A DNA stretch of 5,734 nucleotides from positions 1 through 5,734 of the forward strand of contig JAQBNJ010000487.1 in the NCBI GenBank assembly GCA_028288645.1, given 5' to 3'. Below the pieces are notes generated by a model. It saw nothing but the letters and a program-made list of their open reading frames with translations, did not search any database and had not been told where the DNA came from. How positions within the stretch are numbered: the stretch's first letter is position 1; each line of letters opens with the position of its first letter. The DNA comes from Sediminibacterium sp. GTDB lineage: Bacteria; Bacteroidota; Bacteroidia; Chitinophagales; Chitinophagaceae. The position numbers and the translations under genes were made by a program. Below are positions 1-4,711 of the stretch, one piece after another.

Positions 1-859
1 GAGAACGGTCGGGATGTTGTGTATCATCCATATCTCCCGTAAGGATCAGTTGTTTTCCATCAGGTGTAAAATCCGCGCTGTTAAAACGATAAAAGCCATG
101 TGTAACAGCAACCGGTTGCGCACCAACTTCCGCATTCATGATAAAAAAATGATTGAAAGAAATTTCTGAACTGGTGGTGGATTCTTCCTGGAAATTCAAC
201 TTGTCGATCACTTTTGCTTTCTTATCAGTCACATTATTTTCCAGGTAAGCCCTGATCTCATCCATGTTTCCATCGGGATCGGGTTTTGCATTATTGGCGA
301 TCAGTTGCGTATTTTTTTCAAACCCCGGTTTTTCATAGGGCCATTTGGGAATTTCTTTTTTAGGATTGAGTTCGGCATCTTTCAAAAGATCTTTCAAAGT
401 AATGCTGGACGAGAACAGTACCTGTTTTCCATCCGGGCTCCATTTAGGAGAAGAGGCGCCGTATTTGAATTTGGTGAGTTGAACAGGTTCCCCGCCATCA
501 AATGACAATAGGAAGATCTGTGCTTTGGTATCAACCACTCTTACAAAAGCGAGTTGTTTTCCATCGGGGCTCCATGCCGGTTGCGAAGCGCCTTCCTTAG
601 CGGTGAGGGCTTTGGGCGCAGAAGAGCCATCGGTTGGCGATATATAAATCTGGTTGAGATATTTGAATTCCCATTTGGTATCTCCATCGGGCTCAATATT
701 ATTTACCACGAAAGCCACCCTGCTTCCATCGGGGCTGATCGTAACACTGTTCAGCTGCTTTATTTTCAGCATATCAGTTACTTTGATCAGTTCATTTCCA
801 TTCTGTGCAAACAATACCGACCCTGTGCAGATGGCCAGCAATAAGAATAGTTTCTTCAT
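1..859 (-). CDS. S9-family (prolyl oligopeptidase/DPP5-like) peptidase, N-terminal part, truncated at window edge
   Basis: This is the first 286 codons of a secreted serine peptidase that continues past base 1. The start is the ATG read from 859-857. It opens with a clear signal peptide, MKKLFLLLAICTGSVLFAQ, with probable cleavage after Ala18. The mature part is a WD40-like (PD40/TolB-type) beta-propeller: repeated S/T-P-D-G motifs sit at about residues 42-45, 97-100, 141-144 and 265-268, each followed by a hydrophobic strand (for example SPDGKQLAF). In S9 peptidases such a propeller gates a C-terminal alpha/beta-hydrolase domain carrying the Ser-Asp-His triad; that domain would lie outside the window, so activity cannot be confirmed here. 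The likely role is periplasmic or surface cleavage of oligopeptides for amino-acid supply. The gene is divergent from the AhpD-like gene. A non-enzymatic TolB-like propeller protein is the main alternative, but overall length and layout look more like DPP5 or acylaminoacyl-peptidase. Confidence 0.85.
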   Translation of the reverse strand, partial: MKKLFLLLAICTGSVLFAQNGNELIKVTDMLKIKQLNSVTISPDGSRVAFVVNNIEPDGDTKWEFKYLNQIYISPTDGSSAPKALTAKEGASQPAWSPDGKQLAFVRVVDTKAQIFLLSFDGGEPVQLTKFKYGASSPKWSPDGKQVLFSSSITLKDLLKDAELNPKKEIPKWPYEKPGFEKNTQLIANNAKPDPDGNMDEIRAYLENNVTDKKAKVIDKLNFQEESTTSSEISFNHFFIMNAEVGAQPVAVTHGFYRFNSADFTPDGKQLILTGDMDDTQHPDRS

Positions 860-896
860 AGTGTTGATTTGGGTGGGTAAAATACAAAGAAATTGT

Positions 897-927
897 CTTT
901 GCCACGCTCTTCAGAGCGTGGGCAAAG
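897..927. repeat. GC-rich palindromic hairpin in the divergent spacer
   Basis: CTTTGCCACGCTCT (897-910) is complementary to 913-927 apart from one extra base in the right arm. It folds to a stem of about 13 bp closed by a C-UUCA-G type loop. It lies in the 97-base spacer between two divergently transcribed genes, so it cannot be a terminator for either, and no T-tract directly follows it on either strand. It could be a REP-like dispersed palindrome, a 5'-leader structure, or a regulator site. The fold is read directly; the role is unknown. Confidence 0.6.
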
Positions 928-956
928 AATGTATTTTTACTCCCTAAATCTAAATT

Positions 957-1301
957 ATGAGCCAATTAGTAGAAGAATTCAATACCTACCGCGAAAAGAT
1001 GAACGAGGTGATCCTCAGCAAAAATAACCTCGTGATGAAACGCCTCTGGAACCTGGACACAAACACGTATGAAGAGGGCGCCCTGAACAAAAAGACCAAA
1101 GAAATGCTGGGCCTGGTAGCCAGTATGGTGCTGCGCTGTGATGACTGTATCAAATACCATCTCGGCAAGAGTCACGAACTGGGGGTGAATACCGAAGAAA
1201 TGTATGAGATCTTCGCTGTGGCCAATATTGTAGGCGGAACGATCGTGATCCCGCATACAAGAAGGGCGGCCGAATATTGGGAGGAACTAAACGCTAAATA
1301 G
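957..1301 (+). CDS. AhpD-like / carboxymuconolactone decarboxylase (CMD) family protein
   Basis: A 114-residue, all-helical-looking protein of the AhpD/CMD family, complete and of usual size for the single-domain members. The diagnostic C-x-x-C-x-x-x-H is present as Cys61-Asp-Asp-Cys64 and His68, and Glu49 lies 12 residues before Cys61. This Glu/Cys/Cys/His spacing matches the proton-relay set known from Mycobacterium tuberculosis AhpD (Glu118, Cys130, Cys133, His137). Family members with CxxC are thiol-disulfide active peroxidase-like or reductase-partner proteins; true decarboxylases lack the cysteine pair, so a redox role is more likely than aromatic degradation. It is probably cytoplasmic, with no signal peptide. 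No peroxiredoxin (AhpC) gene is adjacent. The ATG at 957 is the first start in frame; no Shine-Dalgarno is visible, only an A/T-rich leader. korB follows in the same direction but behind a 117-base inverted repeat, so co-transcription is uncertain. Confidence 0.9.
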   Translation: MSQLVEEFNTYREKMNEVILSKNNLVMKRLWNLDTNTYEEGALNKKTKEMLGLVASMVLRCDDCIKYHLGKSHELGVNTEEMYEIFAVANIVGGTIVIPHTRRAAEYWEELNAK

Positions 1302-1415
1302 TAATTAATAGTTAGTAATTAGTAATTTTTTAGGACTTTGTGCCGTATTTTAGTGCCCCGCCAGCCTTAACGCCGGACCGGTTTTCAATTACTAATTACT
1401 AACTACTAATTACTA
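1299..1415. repeat. Near-perfect 29-bp inverted repeat around a 59-base spacer (palindromic intergenic element)
   Basis: Arms at 1299-1327 and 1387-1415 are reverse complements over 29 bases with one mismatch (A1308 opposite C1406). Both are built from repeated TTAGTAATTA words. The left arm begins inside the TAG stop of the AhpD-like gene and the right arm ends 12 bases before the korB ATG, so the element occupies almost the whole intergenic gap. The 59-base centre (1328-1386) is GC-rich in its second half (CCCCGCCAGCC, CGCCGGACCGG). Transcribed through, it would form a long AU-rich stem with a structured loop. It could be a dispersed MITE-like or REP-like palindrome, or a terminator/leader structure. 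No transposase is present. Confidence 0.8.
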
Positions 1416-1427
1416 ATTAACAGAGAG

Positions 1428-2474
1428 ATGTCTGAAACAGCAACAGCTACACCCGCAGCACCCGTATTGACCGCTAAAGATTTTGCAACTGACCAGGAAG
1501 TTCGTTGGTGCCCCGGTTGTGGGGATTATTCGATCCTTGCACAGGTACAGAAAGTGATGCCGTCTATCGGTATTCCCAAAGAAAATATTGTGATCATCAG
1601 CGGTATCGGTTGCAGCAGCCGTTTTCCATATTATATGAATACCTATGGCATGCACAGCATTCATGGACGTGCGACTGCGGTAGCCAGCGGCTTAAAAGCT
1701 GCACGGCCCGAGCTGAGTGTATGGATCGTGACTGGTGATGGGGATGGACTGAGCATCGGCGGTAACCATACCATTCATTTGCTGAGAAGGAATTTTGATG
1801 TGAATGTATTGCTGTTTAATAACCAGATCTATGGTTTAACGAAAGGGCAGTACTCACCAACCTCTGAGCCTAATAAGGTTACCAAAAGCACGCCGTTCGG
1901 AAGCATCGACCACCCGTTCAATCCATTGGCATTGGCGATGGGGGCTGATGCTACTTTTATCGCGAGAAGTATGGACCGTGACCCGAAGCATCTGCAAAGT
2001 ATGCTTACCAGGTCATACCAACATAAAGGTTCATCTTTCTTAGAGATCTACCAGAACTGCAATATTTTTAATGATGGCGCTTTTGAAATATTCACAGAAA
2101 AATCTACCAAACAGGATGAAGCTTTGTTCCTCGAACAGGGCAAACCACTGATATTCGGAGCCCAGCAAAACAAGGGTATCAAGATCGATGGATTAAAACC
2201 GGTGGTAGTAGAATTGGGAGAAGGCGTAAGCGCCGACGATCTCTGGATCCACGATGACAAAGATTTCTTCAAGGCACAAACCCTTGTGCGCATGTTTGAT
2301 GACCCTACAAAAACAGGTACGCATTTCCCGCGCCCATTCGGTGTTTTCTTTGAAGTGGACAGGCCCTGCTATGAAGATGGTATGGCGATGCAGATAGAGG
2401 AGGCGATTGCCTCAAAAGGCAAAGGCAACCTGGATAAATTATTGCGTGGGAAAGAAGTGTGGGAGATCATGTAA
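1428..2474 (+). CDS. korB: 2-oxoglutarate:ferredoxin oxidoreductase, beta subunit (KorB)
   Basis: A 348-residue beta subunit of a 2-oxoacid:ferredoxin oxidoreductase, the usual length for the class. It would bind thiamine diphosphate and one [4Fe-4S] cluster and, with KorA, oxidise 2-oxoglutarate to succinyl-CoA while reducing ferredoxin, in the cytoplasm. The sequence shows the WCPGCGD motif (Cys28, Cys31), GIGCSSR (Cys62) and a later cysteine in QNCNIFNDGAF (Cys211), which together give four plausible cluster ligands. The ThDP/Mg signature is at about 102-132: TGDGDGLSIGGNH followed about 25 residues later by FNNQIYGLTKGQ. The HGRA segment at 79-82 is also typical. The 2-oxoglutarate assignment rather than pyruvate rests on overall similarity to KorB and is less certain. 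No korA or ferredoxin gene is in the window; the gene upstream is the AhpD-like one. The ATG at 1428 is preceded by AGAGAG, placed too close to act as a good Shine-Dalgarno. A hairpin terminator follows the stop. Confidence 0.92.
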   Translation: MSETATATPAAPVLTAKDFATDQEVRWCPGCGDYSILAQVQKVMPSIGIPKENIVIISGIGCSSRFPYYMNTYGMHSIHGRATAVASGLKAARPELSVWIVTGDGDGLSIGGNHTIHLLRRNFDVNVLLFNNQIYGLTKGQYSPTSEPNKVTKSTPFGSIDHPFNPLALAMGADATFIARSMDRDPKHLQSMLTRSYQHKGSSFLEIYQNCNIFNDGAFEIFTEKSTKQDEALFLEQGKPLIFGAQQNKGIKIDGLKPVVVELGEGVSADDLWIHDDKDFFKAQTLVRMFDDPTKTGTHFPRPFGVFFEVDRPCYEDGMAMQIEEAIASKGKGNLDKLLRGKEVWEIM

Positions 2475-2497
2475 GAACGAACTAACGATAAAAACTA

Positions 2498-2527
2498 ACA
2501 AAGCCCTTACTAATGTGAGGGCTTTGT
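2498..2527. terminator. Hairpin terminator between convergent korB and the response-regulator gene, probably bidirectional
   Basis: ACAAAGCCCTTAC (2498-2510), loop TAAT, and GTGAGGGCTTTGT (2515-2527) form a 13-bp stem with one G-T wobble, centred in the 65-base gap between two facing stop codons. On the minus strand the hairpin is followed by TAGTTTTTA, a fair T-tract, and the stem starts with an A-run complement that also suits the plus direction. It most likely ends the response-regulator transcript and korB alike. No downstream T-run exists on the plus strand beyond GTT, so the korB direction is weaker. Confidence 0.75.
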
Positions 2528-2539
2528 GTTAGAGAGGGA

Positions 2540-3196
2540 TTATAAATGCGCGATCTCATGCCTCACCGCAAACATCACCAGCCCGATCCGCGAGGCCACT
2601 TTTAATTTCTCAAAAAGGCTGTCACGGTAACCATCAACCGTGCGCGGACTAAGAAACATTTCGGAAGCGATCTCTTTATAAGATTTATCTGTGCAGAGCC
2701 AGCGCAGGAATTCTCTTTCACGGTCGTTCAGGCCCATCGCTACCTGGTGCTGCAGTTCTTCCTTTTCTTCGGGGCTGGTGTTGATGGTTTGGACAATGTT
2801 CTTATAGAGTATCTCGTTAATATAAAGCCCTTTGTTCAGTACTTCTTCCATGGCTTTTTTCAGTTCATCCACTTCGGTGTCTTTCAGCAGGTAGCCCTTG
2901 GCCCCGCTCCGGAGCATGCGGATCACTACGCGTTCATCGTTCAGCATACTTAATGCGATCACTTTCATGTCGGGGTGATTGGCATTGATCCATTGGGAGG
3001 TTTCATACCCGTTCATAACCGGCATCGTAACATCCAGTATCACGATATTGGGTAGGTTATCGGGATCGAGCATCTGGATAAAATGCCGGCCATTATTGGC
3101 CTCAAATAGCACAGAATACCCTTCAAAATGATGAATGATCTTGGCGAGCGCATTGCGCAATAACACATGATCATCTACCAGAACAACTTTTGGCAT
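2540..3196 (-). CDS. NarL/LuxR-family two-component response regulator (REC + HTH)
   Basis: A 218-residue DNA-binding response regulator of standard NarL length. The receiver domain (about 1-120) has the acidic pair Asp8/Asp9, the phospho-acceptor Asp55 in VILDVTMPVMNG, the switch Ser83 in IALSML, and Lys105 in GYLLKDT; every catalytic residue is in place. The LuxR-type helix-turn-helix is at about 155-213: LNDREREFLRWLC, then KSYKEIASEMFLSPRTVDGYR and FEKLKVASRIGLVMFA, ending in a short tail. It should be phosphorylated by a histidine kinase and regulate transcription. No kinase gene is adjacent, so it is an orphan here and its targets are unknown. It is transcribed toward korB and shares the hairpin terminator with it. 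The ATG at 3196 gives the expected N-terminus (PKVVLVDDH). The upstream 522 bases are gene-free and structured, so a long leader is possible; I could not assign a clear Bacteroidota promoter. Confidence 0.93.
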   Translation of the reverse strand: MPKVVLVDDHVLLRNALAKIIHHFEGYSVLFEANNGRHFIQMLDPDNLPNIVILDVTMPVMNGYETSQWINANHPDMKVIALSMLNDERVVIRMLRSGAKGYLLKDTEVDELKKAMEEVLNKGLYINEILYKNIVQTINTSPEEKEELQHQVAMGLNDREREFLRWLCTDKSYKEIASEMFLSPRTVDGYRDSLFEKLKVASRIGLVMFAVRHEIAHL

Positions 3197-3302
3197 ACGA
3201 AATGATTTTTTTGGTTAATCAATTCAGTACAATTGGGTGGCACAAATTGCGGGATTCCGCTGGACGAAACAACCGTTAAAACACCCATTTTTTTAGGGTA
3301 CA

Positions 3303-3363
3303 AGCTACCTTGCCCGGGAAATGGGGCTTTTCTACTTTTATCCCGGGACAAGAAGTTATAGCT
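3303..3363. other. Extended stem-loop, candidate structured RNA element
   Basis: AGCTA (3303-3307) pairs with TAGCT (3359-3363), CTTG (3309-3312) with CAAG (3349-3352), and CCCGGGA (3313-3319) with TCCCGGG (3341-3347), with A3348 bulged and a 21-base loop. On the plus strand it is followed by GGCTTTTT, so it could itself act as a weak terminator or be part of a small RNA that ends at the 3410-3438 terminator. On the minus strand it would lie in the far 5' leader of the response-regulator gene. The pairing is read from the sequence; transcription is not shown. Confidence 0.4.
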
Positions 3364-3376
3364 GGCTTTTTCTCCC

Positions 3377-3465
3377 ATTCAGTTTTCACTGGGGGTTACA
3401 GACAAACAGAAGGCGGCCATTGGCCGCCTTTATTTTTTGAGCTTATTATTAAACGAAAACTGAAT
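3377..3465. repeat. Perfect 11-bp inverted repeat bracketing the terminator
   Basis: ATTCAGTTTTC (3377-3387) and GAAAACTGAAT (3455-3465) are exact reverse complements 67 bases apart, with the 3410-3438 terminator hairpin between them. The left copy lies in the loop of the small CTCCCA/TGGGGG hairpin. It could be ends of a small insertion, a long-range RNA pairing, or coincidence. Confidence 0.5.
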
Positions 3466-3496
3466 CCCTGCGGGCTAACACGAATTACACGAATTA
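3408..3496 (+). repeat. Module copy A: terminator stem + TATTTTTTGAGCTTATTATTAA + ACACGAATT pair
   Basis: Three blocks recur in the same order further right. Block 1 is AGAAGGCGGCC (3408-3418). Block 2 is the 22 bases at 3431-3452, a T-run followed by GAGCTTATTATTAA. Block 3 is 3477-3496, two CGAATT words 9 bases apart. In this copy the terminator hairpin is intact. Compare copy B at 3553-3642. Confidence 0.65.
3410..3438 (+). terminator. Strong rightward Rho-independent terminator with no gene upstream
   Basis: AAGGCGGCC (3410-3418), loop ATT, GGCCGCCTT (3422-3430) gives a perfect 9-bp GC-rich stem, followed by TATTTTTT (3431-3438). The T-tract is only on the right, so it works on plus-strand transcripts. 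No plus-strand gene lies between it and korB, nearly 1 kb upstream behind another terminator and an opposing gene. It may end an unannotated small RNA starting in 3200-3400, or stop antisense transcription before it meets the minus-strand JmjC-like gene. Confidence 0.8.
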
Positions 3497-3552
3497 GGGT
3501 TCGTAGGCGCCGACAATTGCATGGCAGATCTTAACGGATAACGGAAAGCGGT

Positions 3553-3642
3553 AGAAGGCTGCCGGTATTTTTTTGAACTTATTATTAAGTGAAGTGGCTG
3601 CCCTTTTGATGCGAAAATGACCAACACCAATTACACGAACTA
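3553..3642 (+). repeat. Module copy B: diverged copy lacking the right half of the terminator stem
   Basis: Block 1 AGAAGGCTGCC (3553-3563) matches copy A at 10 of 11 bases. Block 2 (3566-3588) matches with one extra T and one G-to-A change. Block 3 (3623-3642) matches at 18 of 20. Block offsets from copy A are 145, 135 and 146 bases; the dip comes from loss of the 11-base segment that forms the loop and right arm of the hairpin in copy A, so this copy should not terminate. It could be an old tandem duplication or two insertions of the same dispersed repeat. Confidence 0.6.
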
Positions 3643-3646
3643 CACT

Positions 3647-3718
3647 AATTGAAACGAACCTAAATTCGTGTAATTCGTTTCAAATTCGTGTTCCAAATTC
3701 GCGTTTCGAAATTCGTAA
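3647..3718. repeat. AATTCG-word array with hairpin, touching the stop codon of the JmjC-like gene
   Basis: AATTCG occurs five times, starting at 3663, 3672, 3683, 3696 and 3710, with spacings of 9, 11, 13 and 14 bases. The inverse word CGAATT occurs at 3481 and 3490. The segment 3647-3658 pairs with 3674-3686 (one bulge), giving a 12-bp stem. The array ends at 3718, directly next to the stop (3719-3721), so it would be the immediate 3' untranslated region of that gene. Spacing is irregular and there are no unique spacers, so this is not CRISPR; it resembles dispersed intergenic repeats rather than a coding element. Confidence 0.65.
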
Positions 3719-4597
3719 CTACTGCAAAGTTTTATCCGCGTTCTCGAAAATGCGTTTCTTTTTCCAGTTATACCAGGGATGTGGGATTGTTTTCTTCATC
3801 AATGTATCAATACCCCGCATGCCAAACAGTTTCCATACGCCGTTTAGTTTACCGCTTAATGAGGGTTGTAGTGCACGAAGACTCATCGCGAACCCGCTGT
3901 CGAGGTATTCCATATGGTGCCAGTAACCGGCGGGCATAAACAAAGTATCGCCGTGGTCTAAGATGAGGTCGTAGCCCTTTGCATTTCTTAAGGCCGGAAA
4001 TTTTTCATAGTCGATCTTGCTGTTCTCCGCATCATAATAATTGCTGAAATCTGCGAGGCTCAATACTTCAAATGGTTTGCGGTATAATTTGTATTGCTCT
4101 TCATTTGGGAAAAGCAAAACTCTTTTTCTTCCGCTGAATTGTGTGTGCAGAATATGGCTCACATCAATATCAAAATGCATATGCGTGATAGATGTTTGTC
4201 CGCCTGTGAACAGCATCGGGTACTTTTTTACAAACCCTTTCATCAGTTCTTCGGGCCAGGTAAAATCGTTGATCAGTTCCGGGGCATGGTCAAAAATATT
4301 GAACAGGAAGATCCGCCAGGCGGCAGGGCCCTGTTTGATCATGTCGATATATTCGCCAAAAGTTTTGTAATCATCCGCAGTATTGATGGGTGTGTACGCA
4401 TCGCTTTTTACATTATTATAAAGCGCCACTTTCTGATCGCCCACCAATCCTTTAAAATAATCCCAGTTCCATTTCTGGTAAGCCGGCCAGCTTTTTGCAA
4501 GGTTCTTTATGACCAGCGGCCGCATGGGATAGTAATAGTTCTTCTTAAAATCTTCTGCACTGATATCGTCTACCACATCTACGGGGCGTAATTGCAT
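3719..4597 (-). CDS. Cupin-like / JmjC-domain protein (FIH-type putative Fe(II)/2-oxoglutarate dioxygenase)
   Basis: A 292-residue cytoplasmic-looking protein of the cupin_8/JmjC group related to factor-inhibiting-HIF. Family members hydroxylate protein side chains or small molecules with Fe(II) and 2-oxoglutarate. The iron triad is visible: His141-Phe-Asp143 in THMHFDIDVSH and the distal His227 in MPAGYWHHMEYL, which aligns with FIH WWHHIESL. Lys158 in GRKRVLLFP fits the 2-oxoglutarate-binding lysine (FIH Lys214), although two more residues lie between HxD and that Lys than in FIH. The N-terminus (residues 22-36, YYPMRPLVIKNLAKS) is the usual cupin_8 opening, and the C-terminus is basic and aromatic (PWYNWKKKR). 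Start: the ATG at 4597, with no Shine-Dalgarno. It is a single gene, divergent from the YciO-like gene; no peptide-maturation partner is next to it. Substrate unknown. Confidence 0.87.
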   Translation of the reverse strand: MQLRPVDVVDDISAEDFKKNYYYPMRPLVIKNLAKSWPAYQKWNWDYFKGLVGDQKVALYNNVKSDAYTPINTADDYKTFGEYIDMIKQGPAAWRIFLFNIFDHAPELINDFTWPEELMKGFVKKYPMLFTGGQTSITHMHFDIDVSHILHTQFSGRKRVLLFPNEEQYKLYRKPFEVLSLADFSNYYDAENSKIDYEKFPALRNAKGYDLILDHGDTLFMPAGYWHHMEYLDSGFAMSLRALQPSLSGKLNGVWKLFGMRGIDTLMKKTIPHPWYNWKKKRIFENADKTLQ

Positions 4598-4632
4598 TGG
4601 TTAAAGCGTTTGGGCGAAGGTAGGAAAGAAGA

Positions 4633-4684
4633 AGCTGTTAGCCATTAGCAGTTAGCTTTTAGCAATTTGCTAACAGCTAATGCC
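4633..4684. repeat. Imperfect palindrome of TTAGC words in the divergent spacer
   Basis: 4641-4656 and 4669-4684 are reverse complements at 14 of 16 positions around a 12-base loop. An alternative perfect 10-bp pairing joins AGCTGTTAGC (4633-4642) with GCTAACAGCT (4669-4678). It sits between the starts of the JmjC-like and YciO-like genes, where both promoters must lie. Its word style (TTAG, a few bases, TTAG) resembles the 1299-1415 element, suggesting a related repeat family. No T-tract suits termination. Confidence 0.65.
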
Positions 4685-4711
4685 TAAGCGTAATAGCTTA
4701 ATTTCGCAGCT

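Larger units (their letters stand above)
3197..3718. other. Gene-free structured intergenic region (522 bases)
   Basis: This gap lies between the response-regulator start and the stop of the JmjC-like gene, both on the minus strand. I see no credible coding sequence in it. From left to right it holds: an A/T-rich leader for the response regulator (about 3197-3300); a stem-loop (3303-3363); a smaller hairpin at about 3372-3395 (CTCCCA with TGGGGG, one wobble); a strong rightward terminator (3410-3438); an ACACGAATT direct repeat; a second, degraded copy of the terminator-to-repeat module (3553-3642); and an AATTCG array reaching the next stop codon. Open frames crossing it run through the terminator or end in low-complexity arginine stretches, so I treat them as chance. 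Confidence 0.7.

Noticed and set aside
868..901. Bacteroidota-type promoter for the AhpD-like gene (TTTG at 868, TGTCTTTG at 894)
   Set aside because: The -7 element has a mismatch at a key A, spacing is 22 bases, and the start site would fall inside the hairpin; too weak to list.
305..947. Three overlapping plus-strand open frames
   Set aside because: Shadows of the S9 peptidase; the minus strand has a signal peptide and regular S-P-D-G propeller repeats.
957..2474. AhpD-like gene and korB as a two-gene operon
   Set aside because: They are co-directional, but a 117-base palindrome fills the gap and no functional link is established; left as undecided rather than claimed.
3210..3235. Plus-strand promoter for the putative small RNA (TTTG at 3210, TACAATTG at 3228)
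   Set aside because: One mismatch to TAnnTTTG and only 14 bases between elements, shorter than expected for Bacteroidota promoters.
3175..3378. 67-codon minus-strand open frame overlapping the response-regulator start
   Set aside because: No recognisable features, it spans the stem-loop, and it overlaps the well-supported regulator N-terminus in another frame.
3310..3534. 74-codon plus-strand open frame in the intergenic region
   Set aside because: It runs straight through the terminator hairpin and ACACGAATT repeats and ends in an arginine-rich low-complexity stretch; no start signal.
3663..3718. CRISPR-like array
   Set aside because: Words are only 6-7 bases, spacing is irregular at 9-14 bases, and there are no unique spacers or cas genes.
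4094..4591. 165-codon plus-strand open frame
   Set aside because: Entirely antisense to the JmjC-like gene, whose catalytic motifs make it the real frame; the antisense product shows no recognisable domain.
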